From Tubiluchus corallicola (Eukaryota; Priapulida; Priapulimorpha; Priapulimorphida; Tubiluchidae), in contig JAQGDQ010000886.1 of NCBI GenBank assembly GCA_030141605.1, positions 30,001-83,830 on the forward strand: DNA of 53,830 bases. The letters run 5' to 3'. The notes under the pieces are model-generated. The model ran no database searches, had not been told where the DNA came from, and saw only the letters and a list, made by a program, of their open reading frames with translations. Each line of letters begins with the position of its first letter. Position 1 is the first letter of the stretch. The translations under genes were made by a program, and so were the position numbers. Below, piece after piece: positions 1-39,856 of this stretch.

Positions 1-1956
1 CCAGAATAGCACTATTAAGCTGACGAAGTCACAGGCAAAAACGTCGATGGCGATGGATTTCACTCAAAGATGGTCAAGCACCTTGGCTTTTAGGCGAAAT
101 AGGTTTTTTCACTTGTGTAATCAATGTCTAACTGAGAAGAAATTTGTGTAAGAGAATGTCAAAGTGATGCTAATAAAAAGGGAGAATAAAGAAGCGTACA
201 CCGAACCAGGGAAATTAAGACAACTTGCCAATTCTTTTACTTTGGGAAACTAGTGGAACAACTAGTAGTACCCTTTTAGTACTGACGATTTGTCCAGAAA
301 CTAGCAAATTGTAGACAAAATTATTAATTATTGACCAAATAACACAATTTTAACTGTTAATGTAGGCAGTAAGTTATCTTTTGATGATCATGTCAGTGCA
401 GTTAGAAAGATTACCTGGAAGAAATGGACTTCGATTTAACGTTTGGACTTAGCAGTTTTAACTTGTCCCCCTGCAATCGCTATTTAAATGTATTACTTGT
501 ATGGAGCGGTTGCCTGGATGGTCCATCAGCACATTTTTACGACTTAACCTACGATGTTATGAAGACAGGAATCGGCTACAATCTTAAACCAGCATTGGAA
601 TTACTAGAACTTATTTGTGAATTACCTCCACTAGGTATTATTTTTAAAGCTATTAGTACATAATTTGCTTGCGCAATTGTCGTAAGCAGATAAAGATTTA
701 GTAAAAAGACACTTTACAACAGCTGACGTTCGTGGCCACAGGCTTTCCTAATGTCATCTTCTCCCAATTACCAATGAATTCATAAAACATTCTAAAGAAT
801 TTGATTACGTACTGAAAACATGACTGACCTTTGGACATGCTCGGTTACAGTGAAAGCGAGATAGACAATTTTGTTTTGCATTTATGGACCAACAAGTGCC
901 GCTCGAGGTTTTTAATGTCAGGAAAGCTCTTCAAATCCATTTACAGTTTGAATTGGGCACGGTTTTAATTTAATTGTATTCAACAAAGAACATTATGGGT
1001 CGTGTTTTCATGTAAATAATCCACTAAAAATAAATTTTTACTTAACTTTCGATCTTTGAGGCGTGGTATCGAAATTGAAGATTATGTAGTGATACCACAC
1101 ATTCACACCAGATGTTAGCAGAATACTATAGGCCTGTAATAATGTGCGTTCGAAATTAAAGGCTTAGTGTATATGTTGTAATAATAAATTTAGCTTAATT
1201 GCAAAATGTGCACGTGTGCGTGTTCTATATTAAATGTTTAGTTACATGTTATGCCTAATTGCAATATGTGCATGCAGGTGCAAGTTTGTAACAAATGAGT
1301 AAGTAGTTAAACTATAAGCCTGATACGAGTTTAAAATTCTAATAACATTGATATTGGTAATTTTATACTGCGACTTTGTAAGCCAACTGAACTTCCGTCG
1401 CTATTTCTGACTTCTACATACTAAATCTTTAATTGACGCCTTCGTAAATTTTGAAAAGAAAATTTTATTATTGATGTAAATTGTAATGTCTAAATGTTTA
1501 ATTGATCTGCAAGATTTAATTCATTTTATTGCTGTACTGAAATTTTCAATGATCTAACTCATATACAAATTAGGTATAGATGTGCTCACATAGACGCAAA
1601 TATTCTCTATAATCATTATGACAAATATCAGTTCTAGGTTAATATCATCATCATAATACCAAAAATATCGAACTATTCAGACTTTACTTCAATTACTTTA
1701 ATGGTTGAGTTATGTAACAAATCATCTCTAATCTTTATTGCTAGACTCAGATCATTCTTATTTGCACATTGTTTTCACAATCAAGCTTTGAGCAAGTTAC
1801 AAAAAACATTTTCTAAATATCTGTAGCAATCATAAGACGACTATTACTCTGCTGAATTTTGTCATGCCAGGTAAGTGTAAAAACTTTGGGAAAGAGGAAA
1901 AACTTAAACAGTGTTTATTGCTTTTAAATGGACAATTTTAAATATTTATTTGTTAA
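1..1956. other. No identifiable gene, left flank
   Basis: I see no convincing exon, RNA gene or repeat. Short open frames here lack domain motifs and flanking splice sites. The right end must hold the 3' UTR of the minus-strand NDK gene: two minus-strand AATAAA signals (TTTATT on the plus strand) lie at 1945-1950 and 1914-1919, directly past the NDK stop codon. Confidence 0.5.
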
Positions 1957-2083
1957 TTAAAAATTATCCTCATAGACCCATGGTTGGCAAACTGGTTTCC
2001 ATTCAATTAATTCGGATGGTTGAAACCAAAGGGCAATCTCACGTTCGGCACTTTCCACGGAGTCACTACCGTGACAAATATTT
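1957..2083 (-). CDS. NDK exon 4 with active-site histidine and stop
   Basis: The acceptor ATTACAG is followed by one base completing Arg, then [15 protein letters not shown]. The canonical NIFHGSDS has Cys for Phe here. It ends WVYEDNF and TAA at 1957-1959, three residues beyond the usual WVYE terminus. Confidence 0.93.
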
Positions 2084-4507
2084 CTGTAATAAAAATGAAA
2101 TTTGTTCTATTACATAAATGCTTGTAAAGTTAAAATTGTATGTAAAATGCTTACTATAAATGTTTATTAAAGAAATTGACAAACCAGGGAGATACAAGTG
2201 GCCAACTGATCAGCTTTTTGCCAACATGTACCATTGACAATATTGGGATCAATAATTTCCTTCCCCGGGGCGAATATTCATGCAGGTCCAACCTCTCTTG
2301 GTCCAATTAGTAAGCATTCAAAGTTGTATACTAAACAGTTTACTACTTTATGTACTTCTTTAGGGTAAAAAGAATAAAACATACACATTCGCCTAGTCTG
2401 GCTGAAAATAAATTTATAGTACACGAAGCATTTAACTTGATTAAATCAGTGATTAAATAATACATGTTAATGAAATTATAGCCATTATTAGCACAGAGCA
2501 CAGTTTCAAGGATATTTTGATGAAAGTTGTAATTTAAGATTTGGCATTGTTAGCAGCATTTTATCAAAATTTAACCAAAATGCATTTTGACTGCTGAGGC
2601 ACATAATCTATTTTTGTCTAATTACTACGTATGTTACATGATAAGCATTTGTTGCTGGATACATTACAGCCTTATACACTTAGTACCTTCCAACTTGAAT
2701 GCAAAAGTCTCCACGAATTGTGCCTGGATTCGAATCCTGTGGATTGGTTGCCCCTAGCATTTTACGTCCTGTTTCAACCATGTTCAAGCCTTCCCATACC
2801 TTAATTGTAAACGCATGGTTACGTTACTAAGACGTGTGGTTAATATTAGTTGCTTTGTAGATTTCAGTCTCAAAATTATTTAAACTGTTTTAAAATGAGG
2901 TGATGATAGCGATTATGACTGCAGGCGCTGCAAGTTAATAGGATTGCTATAAATAATGCTTAGTTTTCAACATCTACTCAAAAGCTAGTGATTATAGCAA
3001 AGTCCTAATATTTATGCTCATAGAGAAACATTATAAATTCTTGAGCATGATCTTGAGTCCTAGAAAAAATCCGGTAATAACATACTCAGACAGTCCGTCA
3101 GACTTTTTTCAACTACAAAGTATGTATCCAATTTAGTTGAAATTTGATAGCTTGATTGGTGAGGAATAGCTTTGATTCAAAAAATTGTAACAATTTCCTT
3201 GTTAAGTATTTAATTAATTTGTGCATGTAATTGACACTTACCATAGCACAAACCGGTCCTGAGGACATGTATTCAATTAAATCCGGAAAAAACGGTTTCT
3301 TAGATAGAGCTTCATAATGTACCTTGAGCAATTCATCGCTGGCCTACAGCATTGCATAAATAGCTTAGTAAAAAACTTGTTAGAAATCGGTGGTTTTATA
3401 GCTGCATAATAAGAGTTTCGTAAACGAAAAGAATAAAATAAGCAGACAATTGAACTGCTTTCTATGAAAAATTACTTGATGAAATTACAAGTTTGCAAAG
3501 TTTATTAACATGTTCATAAGTGAAACTTACACAACTTCATAGCAAGACTTAGGCATTGTTCATATTTGCTTAATACAGTCGAAATTCCTATTATACATAT
3601 TTAAATTTACTAAGGCTGCCAGGGCCAGATTATAGTGTGTTGGTGCCCTAAGCACATCAAGCACCTAGTACCCCGGCTCTCTTCTTTGCCCGCGTCACCG
3701 TGTGAACGTTTTGTGACATACTTATTATGTGACACAAGTAACGTGATATTATATATAAAACAAACTGCATTGCTCTGCATAGAATAAATTAAACAAAAAG
3801 GTGTGATGCCTGATAACAGCAAAAAATTAGTCAGCACTAGAGGCCACTAGTTATTGAAAAGACTTAGCTAAGACAAACATTAAGACCAACCTAATAGCCT
3901 AATACTAAATAATGTAAAGATATCAGTAACACTTTTCAATAACACAATGGCTAATGCTGTCATCAACTTCATTTCAATTTTATGTTAACATATTTTATTT
4001 AAATTTCATCTTTTATCTTTCTTTTGCCAGGCGTGGTGCTTCCTGAGCCTTGGTACCCTAAGCACGTGCTCAGTCTGCTTAAACGTTAATCTGGCCCTGA
4101 AGGTTGCAAGAAATATATCACGTTGTCTCTGTGATATTGGTAACCTCAAACAGAAGAACTCTCACAAACCACGGATGGCTTGTAGGGAGCGTTACGGAAA
4201 CTTGAGCAAATAATGAAGCGACAGGGTGAGTGATGACTAATCTTTATGCAAGTAAAATTAATGATCTACTGATTTGACCAATTTAACCTTGATACGTGAC
4301 TATGTCAATGGCTTCACACTTGTAAGCAGCCGAATTTTTAATAACAACCAAATTAAAAAGTTATTGTACGTATACCTTCATAAATTTCATAGCCACTAGC
4401 CTAAATCCTTTCTGTTCAAATCGCTTAATAATGTCTGCAATCAAACCTCGATGGACTCCATCCGGCTTCACGCAAATAAAACTTCTCTCCTTGTACTTGG
4501 CAGACAT
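1957..4507 (-). CDS. Nucleoside diphosphate kinase (NME/Awd family), four coding exons
   Basis: Transfers the gamma phosphate from NTPs to NDPs through a phospho-histidine; cytosolic hexameric enzyme in this family. Coding exons on the minus strand are 4507-4376, 3343-3242, 2799-2687 and 2083-1957, summing to 474 nt (157 residues plus stop), close to the usual 152-155. Visible motifs are KPDGVHRG near residues 14-21, KPFFPDL and SSGPVCAM in exon 2, GATNP and [13 protein letters not shown] in exon 3, and the active-site histidine in NICHGSDS followed by [10 protein letters not shown] in exon 4. The chosen ATG at 4507 gives [10 protein letters not shown], the usual position; an in-frame ATG at 4555 would add 16 residues without family support. 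All catalytic residues I can check are present, so it is probably functional. It could be any group-I NME paralogue. Confidence 0.93.
2687..2799 (-). CDS. NDK exon 3
   Basis: Begins [15 protein letters not shown] and ends CIQVG plus two bases of an Arg codon. The acceptor is TTAAG and the donor GTACTA. The 113-nt length gives the phase needed by exon 4. Confidence 0.92.
3242..3343 (-). CDS. NDK exon 2
   Basis: Thirty-four codons beginning [10 protein letters not shown] and ending SSGPVCAM. The acceptor is CTGTAG and the donor GTAAGT; phase 0 at both ends. Confidence 0.92.
3620..4099. mobile_element. hAT-type MITE in NDK intron 1
   Basis: A 480-bp non-coding insertion starts CAGGGCCAGATTA (3620-3632) and ends with its exact reverse complement TAATCTGGCCCTG (4087-4099). 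The flanks are AAGGCTGC (3612-3619) and AAGGTTGC (4100-4107), an 8-bp target duplication with one mismatch, as expected for hAT. Inner sequences near both ends (CCCTAAGCAC) also resemble each other. No transposase is encoded, so it is non-autonomous. Confidence 0.8.
4376..4507 (-). CDS. NDK exon 1
   Basis: Codes for 44 residues from the start ATG, including the P-loop-like KPDGVHRG. The donor reads AAG|GTATAC on the minus strand, phase 0. Confidence 0.9.
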
Positions 4508-7500
4508 GTTGGCAGTGAAGCCAGCAATCACGTGACGCAAAGACATGAGAAGCATAAATTAAAACCAGCGAGCGGTGGCAGCACCTTCTATCAGCTCTGA
4601 ATTAAAACGTGCTTATATTTTTCCTCAGGAACGAGAGTGAAATAAGATACAGCCAAGTTCAGGCTTACAGCCAACTCAAGTTCTGTTGCTAAATGTTAGG
4701 AAGATGTTCAGCTTGCAAGCAAATGTTTCTTACAGTCGAAAGGATTAAAGTTGCAAATATATTATAGAAATCCACTTCTAGCCTTTATATAAGCTAAAAA
4801 TGAGGTATGTCGGTAGCTGATACAGGGCTAATCTGTACTAAAGCTTTCAATAAAACTTTTCACGATTTCAAACGAAAAATATTAAAAAAATTCTGTAAAG
4901 TCAACCATTAAGAATATCTTTAAAATTAGAACTTGATCTTGTATTAAACTGCACGGCAAGTTATAACGTTAGACGTATTACAATAGTAATTTTTATTGAA
5001 AGTTTCATAGTATAGTTATATGTGTGTGTGGGGGGGGGGCATGAAGGAAACCATGCCATGAGCGTTTGAGTATGTCCATGAAGGTTTAGTTTCCCTGTAA
5101 TAGACAACATTAAATTGCAATAGAAACAATTAAAGCAAATAACTGTAGTGAGAGAAATGAATTCTGAAGTGCTTAATCTGTGCAGCAAAACAGCATTAAC
5201 TGTAAACATTTATGTAAGGACTAATCGACATTTTCACCGTTTATAAATATTATGAAACTATTTGTTAAATGGGACCGTAGTCTCTCGGAGGTTTTAATAT
5301 TACAAATTATCTAAGACGAGGTGCATTGGGTACTACAACATCTCTTCAATGTCTATGTATATGATTTGACATCAAAATAAAATAAAATAAAATAAAGGGC
5401 CATCGGCTAGGCAAATTAACAATTTTTGCCTGTCTCTATCTTTGCAATATCTGTTTTACAGGAAATTATAGATTGATGTGTACGATATTTAGAAATTTAC
5501 AATATTCACTTTTATCCAAAAACATAAATTTATATTTTTTCGCCCAGGCATATTTCAGAATATTAGTCCAGGCGATGTTTTTCTATATGGCACTCCAGTT
5601 CCGGTGAGTACGTAGGAAAAGTACCTGGGACATGTTTTGCGCACTGACAGAATACCAATACTGACATTGAAAACCAGACAAGATTATTTTACATTCGTGT
5701 AAACCTGCTTATTAGAAAATTCTCCTGCTGCTCGTATAACGTGAGAGTTATATTTAAAAGTTATTGTGCAAATTATTATGGCTTTTCACCTTGGTACAAT
5801 TTCAGTAATGGTGTATTAAACAGATTAAGAGTGCTTATAATAATGGCATTTGTAAATTATTTTCGCTTAGGTCTGATTGCAGTGCATCTACGATATGCGT
5901 TTAACTTTGATCTTGAATTTCTTGAATTTGAGGAGAAAATGTTACTATAGTTTTAGGCAACGAGTTTTTAATGTCAAAAAAATAATTTTTTACACTTTAT
6001 TGTGAATTCAGATGGGTATTTTAGATCAATTTTTGAAATTGTGGAATACTGATTATCTTTGTGATAACCTTGTAAATTTTGAATTGTAACTTTTAAATGC
6101 TTTTAGTTTCTTTCTGCATATAGTAATTTGAGTATTTTAGTGTAGATTTTAGTCAATGTGAATTTTAATTATATGCTTTTATGGCTTTTTATGGTAAAAT
6201 GCATAGTAAGCAGTCTATCAATCAATAAAACATGTGTAACCAAGTCTCTGATTATTGTTATTATAGTTTTGCTCAAAACTTCGTGTATATGGACTAGGTT
6301 TCGTTTGTGGTGGCAGCGCTTTCAGGTAACTATCACGTGACAGAAGCAGCTGAGCAGACACTGGCGGCTTCACAAACAACAGCACACCGTGTAATAGCAA
6401 GGCGGTATTCATGAAGCTGATATAGCGTGAACTGATGCTATCAAAACTTACTATGTTATAGTTATCACAATTACTTCATTAACTGTGCATGTCGATTAGC
6501 GCTAACCCGTGATAAATGTTTTGCTAGAGGAATTATTTAGGAAAAACATAACACAAGTAAGTATGCGAACATTTATTATACTTACATAGACTGGCCATCG
6601 TGGTAAATGACATCATGGTGAAGGATAATAGTAATATTAAGTGTACGCCTGCTGGTTAATGCCACTACGTTTGATGTAATATTCGTGCAAGTCAAACAAC
6701 AACCGTAACTTGTATGTGTAATGTCACGTTGAATCTTACGGACAGTAAAAAGTTGTACAGACTATCGGACATTATCAAACTTATCGCAATTTTAAGGATC
6801 ATTGTAATAATGTATTGATTGATCATCTCTAAAATGATACACGAAGCATTGTGTTATAAGCCGTGTAACCATGAACTGCACACAGGTGTGTATGACTAAA
6901 AGAAAACCTATTTTTACGAACAAACTGCTTAATTAAATAATCATGTCTGTATTTAAAGCGTTTGAATATGTATAACTTTTAGTGCTCAAATTGACTCTGT
7001 CGGCAGTATGTAGAAGCTTCTGTGTATCTAAATACCAGAAAAAAATCGTATCTCGGTCATTACATCTGTTTTTCATTAAAACATTGTTTTTTTAAAAAAT
7101 TAATTGTGTGGTGGAATGATAGTTAGACCAATGAAATTTAATTAAAATAATTATAATACATTCACTTAGCTTGTTTATGCTGGACAAATGTCATAATTAT
7201 TATTATAATTCTTGTGCTTCATTCCTTCCCTCACAAAGAAAATTTTTTCGAAACATCTGAAACATATCTTATAATCTCAAATCATTTGATATGAACAATA
7301 CCAATTGGCATAAATGACATGCTTTTGTGACTATAGTTTCAAAGGAAATCTCAGCAGCTGGTATTGTCGCTATTGTCGCTGCGGTTATACTGTTTTTTAA
7401 AAACAGTAAAGAAAGTTACCAGTCTTTTATGATTCATATTACTATATAGGATTGTTCCGTATTCCATGCTTTCCTGGGCACTTTACCGTCAATCACAAAC

Positions 7501-10075
7501 TTCTCACACGGTACCATACACAGCTTTCGCCGTCGGGTCGAGTCTTTTCGCCACTCTTGATTTTTAAGTTAGCTGGGTAGAGCAGAACAGGACAGAGCAG
7601 GGCAGGACATGACAGGGGAATATACAGTAGGGTAGGACGGGACGAGATGGGACGGGACGGGATGAGACAAGTAAAGACAAAATGGTAGTACTAGTAGTTT
7701 TTTATTGATTATTTTTACAACATTATTTTAACAATGGGGTAAGAGAGAATTAATCCACAGAGTATTAAAGTCCAAATAATATTACATAGAGTATTAAACT
7801 GGACAAAGTGCCAAAAGTAAAATGCGTAGAATTACCATTAAAACGAAAACAATTTCACAAATTGTGAGTACAAGAAATTTAGAATGCATTGTATAATTAA
7901 CAGCAAAATCTAATTAACAATAAGGTTAAACGTTCCTGTAGATAAAAATAACGCGGTATAGTTTAACTGGTAAACAGGAACTTTTTGACAAGAACATGTC
8001 TTGTAAATTACTTGAAAGAGTGTTTTGTAATTACATTCAAGGTGAACTAAAATCTTCTGAAAGTTTTATTACAGAATTGGTGATGGCGATTCTAGTGACT
8101 CGCCAAGAACTATTGCCATCCAGTCGTCTTTTCTTTTTAACCTAACCGTCTAACGTTTTAACTACCTTTTTAGCCTTTATTATTGAACTGATTTGAATCT
8201 GCTGACTGGATGTAAACGTGGACCAGTGACGAATAATCTTGCTTCTCGATTAAACGATTGCAGAAGCTTCGGATCCCTTTATGTAAAACGCATGAGTAAA
8301 TTTGAACATTTTGAATCATGATTAGTTATTGATGAGATCATAATCAAAAGCTGAGTAATCAATCACACAGTATTTAACGCAAGCATCGGGCAACTGAAAT
8401 CAAACAATGATTACGTATTTATTATTAATAGGCCGCGACAGATTGCAAGGTTCCTTAGCAGACACATCAATGTTAAAAACAACAAACTTTTTTTCTTAAA
8501 ATTCAGAGATACAGAGTTACTATTACTGAAACGTGTTGTGTAGGCTGTATTAAAAAGACCGTAAACTACATTACTTTTAATAGCTGTAGAGAGATATTAG
8601 TTATAATTAAGTATGATGTCAACATTTCTTAATTCGAATTTATTGATAATTAATTGGATATGAATAAAAAACTGATGTTGATTGGTAGTGAAATAATGAC
8701 TCACATTAACAACCTAAAGCTGGTGTTGTACATGGTCTTTTTACAACAGTCTATAAAACATCTTCTATAGAATAACAATTATAACAGGGTTTGGGATAAG
8801 ACTGAGCAATTACTAAAATTGTCAAAATGAAAAAAGAAATCTTAGATCAAGATTTAGTGTTATTTCAACGGCCTGTTGATGACCTTATGCGTCAGTATTT
8901 CAATACGGAACTAATACAAGAGATGACTGTTATATTCTAATTAAATGTTGAACCTTATTTTTCCTGTAAAAAATGCAACAAAAAATGACGCAAAGATGCA
9001 GAAATTCGTTAGAATGATAAAGCTGTAAACGACGGCTCAGATTTATAAGTCAGTCCCTGTTTAGTGTTAAATTGTGCCTCAGGAATACACTTGCTTACAT
9101 AACATCTACTAGCCTTCCATAACCTCCTACTATTATGGTTTTCTCCGAGGAACAGGTGGCCATTAGCTCACTTTCCTCGCATTCACTAATGTAATTGTGA
9201 TTTCTTTATAAACTCAGCTTCCGTGGTTGAGCCTGTACTGGGCATTGCCAAGACGCTAGACCATCTGTACAACAAGTTATATGAAGAGTAATCCCCAGTA
9301 ATGAGATCAGACTAATGTACATACATATTAATAACAGTGTGGCATCTGGGGTCATACATTTTTAATGTAATTTACTCGCTCAGCAGTCCAGCTGGAACAA
9401 ACAAAATTGCGATGAACTCAGCGAATTTTCAGCAGCAAGAGCAGGAAACCTTTGCATCTTTAAAATTCGCAATCTGTTTACTACAATGAAAGAACACTTT
9501 TCCTTTTTCAGGTACATTTAGGACAAAGAACAGTAGGAAATGGTTCCAGTTTGAAAGGGAACCATTAAAAATATTTGATACTGTTAAGAGTTCAGTGTCA
9601 GCCATGAATGGACATTAACGCATGCAGCAACGCCCTTCGTGGTTAAACTTCAACCTTCAGTTATAAAATAATTTCTGTACTTTTCATGATCATTGTTATA
9701 TATTTTGTGCGTTAGGTAATGTCCCCTTAACTCAATTCTAAATTTCGTAGTAATGTGTGCTTTTGTTTTACAGGTGAATTTATTTGAAAGAAATTCCTGT
9801 TAGTGAGCAGTGAGAGTATTCGGGTTGCGACTTTTTGAAGAAAAATGAAGACTAAAAGTTCTCAAAAATTTTGCATTTTATTTGCTCATTCAAAGGAGTA
9901 ATTAACTTTGTACACTTCTTTATCCGTCGCAGAAATCAACAAATTTAAACCTAACAATGTAGACGCCACATAAAAAGCAGCACAAAGATAACAACGTTTT
10001 TTACACGAGAAAGGTGTTTTCAGTGTTTTGGTATATGATTGGGACGACAGAAACGTATCGTGTGCCTGCCTTGTC
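4508..10075. other. Intergenic region, no gene recognised
   Basis: This stretch holds the divergent 5' flanks of the NDK gene and the modular gene. I see a TG/G run at 5022-5039, an AAAAT pentamer run near 5371-5397, a degenerate GGGAC-type repeat near 7575-7680, and an isolated exon-like segment at 5548-5603 that I could not assign. Open frames here are short and without motifs. A 5' UTR exon of the modular gene may lie in the last few hundred bases. Confidence 0.5.
7575..7680. repeat. Degenerate GGGAC/GACAG pentamer repeat
   Basis: Variants of GGGAC, GGACA, GAGAT and GGGCA follow one another for about 100 bases on the plus strand, a strongly purine-biased degenerate microsatellite. No coding role is apparent. 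Confidence 0.7.
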
Positions 10076-36408
<26,333 letters not shown>

Positions 36409-36540
36409 AGACATTAGTATGGTCATCTTCATTGCCCAACAAAACGCTGGATAACTTGTCTCCTTATTTTTAAAGCTGAGTTATTGTATCTTGACAAAAG
36501 GCACTTAACGAGTAGCATTAAATTGCTACTGAGACAGTTT

Positions 36541-36546
36541 AATAAA
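36541..36546 (+). terminator. Poly(A) signal of modular gene
   Basis: AATAAA lies 133 bases after the stop codon, giving a short 3' UTR and supporting exon 20 as terminal. Confidence 0.65.
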
Positions 36547-37873
36547 ATGTGTTTAATTATTAGTAAATTTTATTTACAATGTTTTCGTTATATAATCCGT
36601 ATGAATTTGTTTTGCATGCAAGACCATTAAAAAGGTTACACTTCTGACACTCAGTAACAGAGATAGTAAAATGATTACCAGTGCATTTTACAATTTTACC
36701 TTATATATGTGTTGAGTATTAACCGGTGTTACAGCTGTTCACATTGTCGTGCGTTAAGTTTATTTTTTTTATACAGTATTAACTATGCAGCAGTAATAAA
36801 ATGATGTCACTCACGATTTTAAGTTTTTTTGATCTTGATCTTGTACATGACACTTGTTTAGCATTTGTAGAGTATCACGCACGTTTTTTTAAGAAAATCG
36901 AAAAAATCAGTAAATCAAAGTATCTATTACTAAAATTATTAAAATATACAATCTTGTAAACTTAGGACTATATTTTAAGCATATTTTGTCTAGTTATTTA
37001 AAGATAATGCCATAAAAGTGTTAGATTTGTGTAAGGTTGCCAGGACTGATTTTTAATGAGAATCTGTTATTCGAACACCTTTTCCTCTATAGCGAACAAT
37101 CTAAATGTTCATTTTTAACTGTTGCTGTATTTTATAAATGTCACATAGTATTTGTCCGGTTACTTACAGATTACAAATATAATGACAATTATATTACAAT
37201 TTGTACTTCACGAGCTTTGGGCATTTTTTGTTTGTTTGTTTTACAGATTAAAGTTTTGTTTAAAAAAAGTCATATGTATATTCGTATGTATAGTTTGACT
37301 GAGCATGCAGGAATATTTCATAGTGTACAGGTTTTAAATATTGTTAACTATTTCACATCGAAGTGAAGTGATCACTGCACTACTAGTAATGCTAGAACTT
37401 CTTGTATAAACAACTAAGTGTGGTACTAATGGGAATCAAGATCACCAAGCTTGTTACAGGTATGACAAATATGCAGGCTAAGTTAAAAAGATGTTTTTAA
37501 ATGCATCTTTCTGATCGACAATGAGATTCTGATCATGCTAAAGTTAGAGTGCAAAGTGTACAATCCTCGTCGTTATTATCTTCTTCATTGTTTCGTCGTC
37601 AACGCTGCATTTGGGAAATCCTAAATAATACAATAAAAATTTACCATATTTACGATAAAAAACTGCAGTATGTTAGATGGAGCTACACTGAAACTGGTAA
37701 TAGAAGAATAATAATTTATTTAAATGCTTCGAACAACGACACGTTATTCATCGTCAAGAAAAATGTTGAAAAATAAATAAAGCAACATGTAACACAGGGC
37801 AAAAGGGAATAACAGACTTTTCACGGTGTGTGACTCGCAAACAGAAGCTAAGTTTTACATTAATTATACAGTA

Positions 37874-38010
37874 AACTGCGGAAAGGTATCATTGTCTGTC
37901 CTAGTGTCAGCTTTATTAATGACAGAATTATTGGGGAACTGCGGAAAGGTATCATTGTCTGTCCTAGTGTCAGCTTTATTAGTGACAGAAATATTGGGGA
38001 ACTCGGGAAA
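37874..38010. repeat. 63-bp tandem duplication
   Basis: The unit starting AACTGCGGAAAGGTATC at 37874 repeats at 37937 with few changes, and a third copy starts at 38000 but stops after about 11 bases. Because 63 is a multiple of 3, an open frame spans it, but nothing suggests it is coding. Confidence 0.9.
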
Positions 38011-38869
38011 TGGGTCACTGGCATAAGATTTTAATCTAAAGTTCAAATTTTTCACAGAACAAATCAGTCAATCGCCTGACTTCAAACAGATGAATGAAAT
38101 GATTGGCTGACATGACATGAAAATTAATTGCTGTCATTCGTGTTTTCGGACAGGGAAGCGACCTTGATGTTATGGGTGCGACGCATATTTCAGAGAATGA
38201 GGAATTTATATCCTGCAGCAATAATTTTTTCCATTTTCCCCGTCAATTTGTCACGTCATGCCCTAGAGATAATCATCAGGTTCTATTTCTGATGAGGTTG
38301 CAAATTAGACGTTTTACTGGTATTTTGTTTCGCCTTCCCCCAGGTACCTTGAAAGAATCATCTATTATTAAAAAGTTTTAAAACTTTTTAAAATTTCAAC
38401 CAGTTAAAAATTAGCTACTATTTTGAAATAGGTAAAAGTGTCTAGCTATTGATTTACACAAATTATTAAAATTATCTGTACGCTGGAAAAAATAAATAAG
38501 AGCATGAGGGTTAGGTATAACAATCCTAAGCATTAATTAAACCGATTTAAATAGCGAGGAGAGTAAAGTTACCATTTCTTATTCACCCCCCCCCCCCAAA
38601 CCTTAAACGTTCTAAACCTTAAATAAACTATATTGGTCAGTGATAGCGTGACAAAATAGGACATAAAAGGTCTAGGCCAATACAAAAATAAGAAACTGAT
38701 ATGGGAGACGATACGGCATTAGTCAAAGCACTTCCAACTACCAACATATTCATAACGCTCATTTGGCTTACATTGCTATCGTCATAACGAGAGATTCCGA
38801 ACGCAAGATTTCTATCGAAAAATTTGAAACCAAGCTTCATTTCCTCATTTTGCTACTTTTTCTGTCATT

Positions 38870-39010
38870 ACCGTTATCATCATTATCGTCATCAGCAGCA
38901 GCAGCAGATTTCATTATTATTATCATCATTTCCGCCGCAATGGTCGATATACTCGTCGTCAGCAATATTAATATTATTGCCACTGTTGTCGTCATCGTCG
39001 TCATTAATTT
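38870..39010. repeat. ATC/TCATTA/CAG trinucleotide low-complexity tract
   Basis: Interrupted ATC, ATT and CAG words run for about 140 bases. Frames on both strands are repeat artefacts. Confidence 0.7.
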
Positions 39011-39856
39011 TTCATTTCTTGACATTAAATATTTCTTTCGTATTTTCACCTGCTTATTATGACACATATACAAAATGCGAAGTTGGTCAAGGACGAGATG
39101 TCATAAGAAAGTGACTCAACGCTTCATGATGTCACGACTGTTAAAGTTTACATGCTGTGGCATTTCGCGGCTTTTCTTCGTGCGTTTCTGCAAGTTGGTC
39201 AACAGCACACCACAATTAGCTGCTATAAAGCGGTTCGTAAGACTGAGGCTTGTAGGTAAGTTGATTATTACGAAACTATTACCTCTATTACTTTCATTAT
39301 GTTTATGAAACAAACTTTTTTATTTAATTCAGAAGAATAAGATAAATAGGGTCATTCGAAAATAGCTTGAAATCAATTCTTATCACTTACTTTTTTACTT
39401 GCTGAATTTTTATTCTACTTTTTCTATCACCTGCTGAATTTATTTTTACAAGGATACATTACAAATGGGATGTATTAGGTAAAAAGTAGATTCGTATTCG
39501 TATTCCTGAAAGAACACACAGATAGGGCTTGTATCTGTCAAAATAGTGAAAACAACGAAACTTAATCTTTTAACGAACGTGAGTGCTATTTCCACTTAAA
39601 GCTGTTTAATCAACGTTTACAAAAAATAATCCTATCTTTTGGCAAGCACTAAGAAACAGTTTGTCACCCATCATGGGCAGTTTACAGACCGATAGTCAGC
39701 GCAACCCATAAATTACTAAACTCTATAGTCAGCGATATTTCTTATAATTATTTGCTCAGCTTTTCTTCTTAAGAGAAATTTTGAATTCATTTCACAAAAA
39801 TTGCTGGTTAAAATTCTTACAGATCACGATTTGGATTTTGTGGAATTGTTTTCAGA

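Larger units (their letters stand above)
36547..39855. other. Intergenic region, no gene recognised
   Basis: Holds a 63-bp tandem duplication (37874-38010), a C run near 38585-38597 and ATC/CAG trinucleotide words (38870-39010). The last part should contain the promoter and 5' UTR of the small-peptide gene: TTTTCAG directly before its ATG looks like an acceptor, so an upstream non-coding exon is likely. Confidence 0.5.

Noticed and set aside
424-663. 79-codon open frame near the left edge
   Set aside because: No homology recognised, no splice or promoter context, and within chance length.
5548-5603. Exon-like segment (CGCCCAG | open frame | GTGAGT) reading IFQNISPGDVFLYGTPVP
   Set aside because: Good splice signals, but 56 nt with no domain, phase 1-0, and no partner exon within several kb. 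Could be a chance match or a lost exon.
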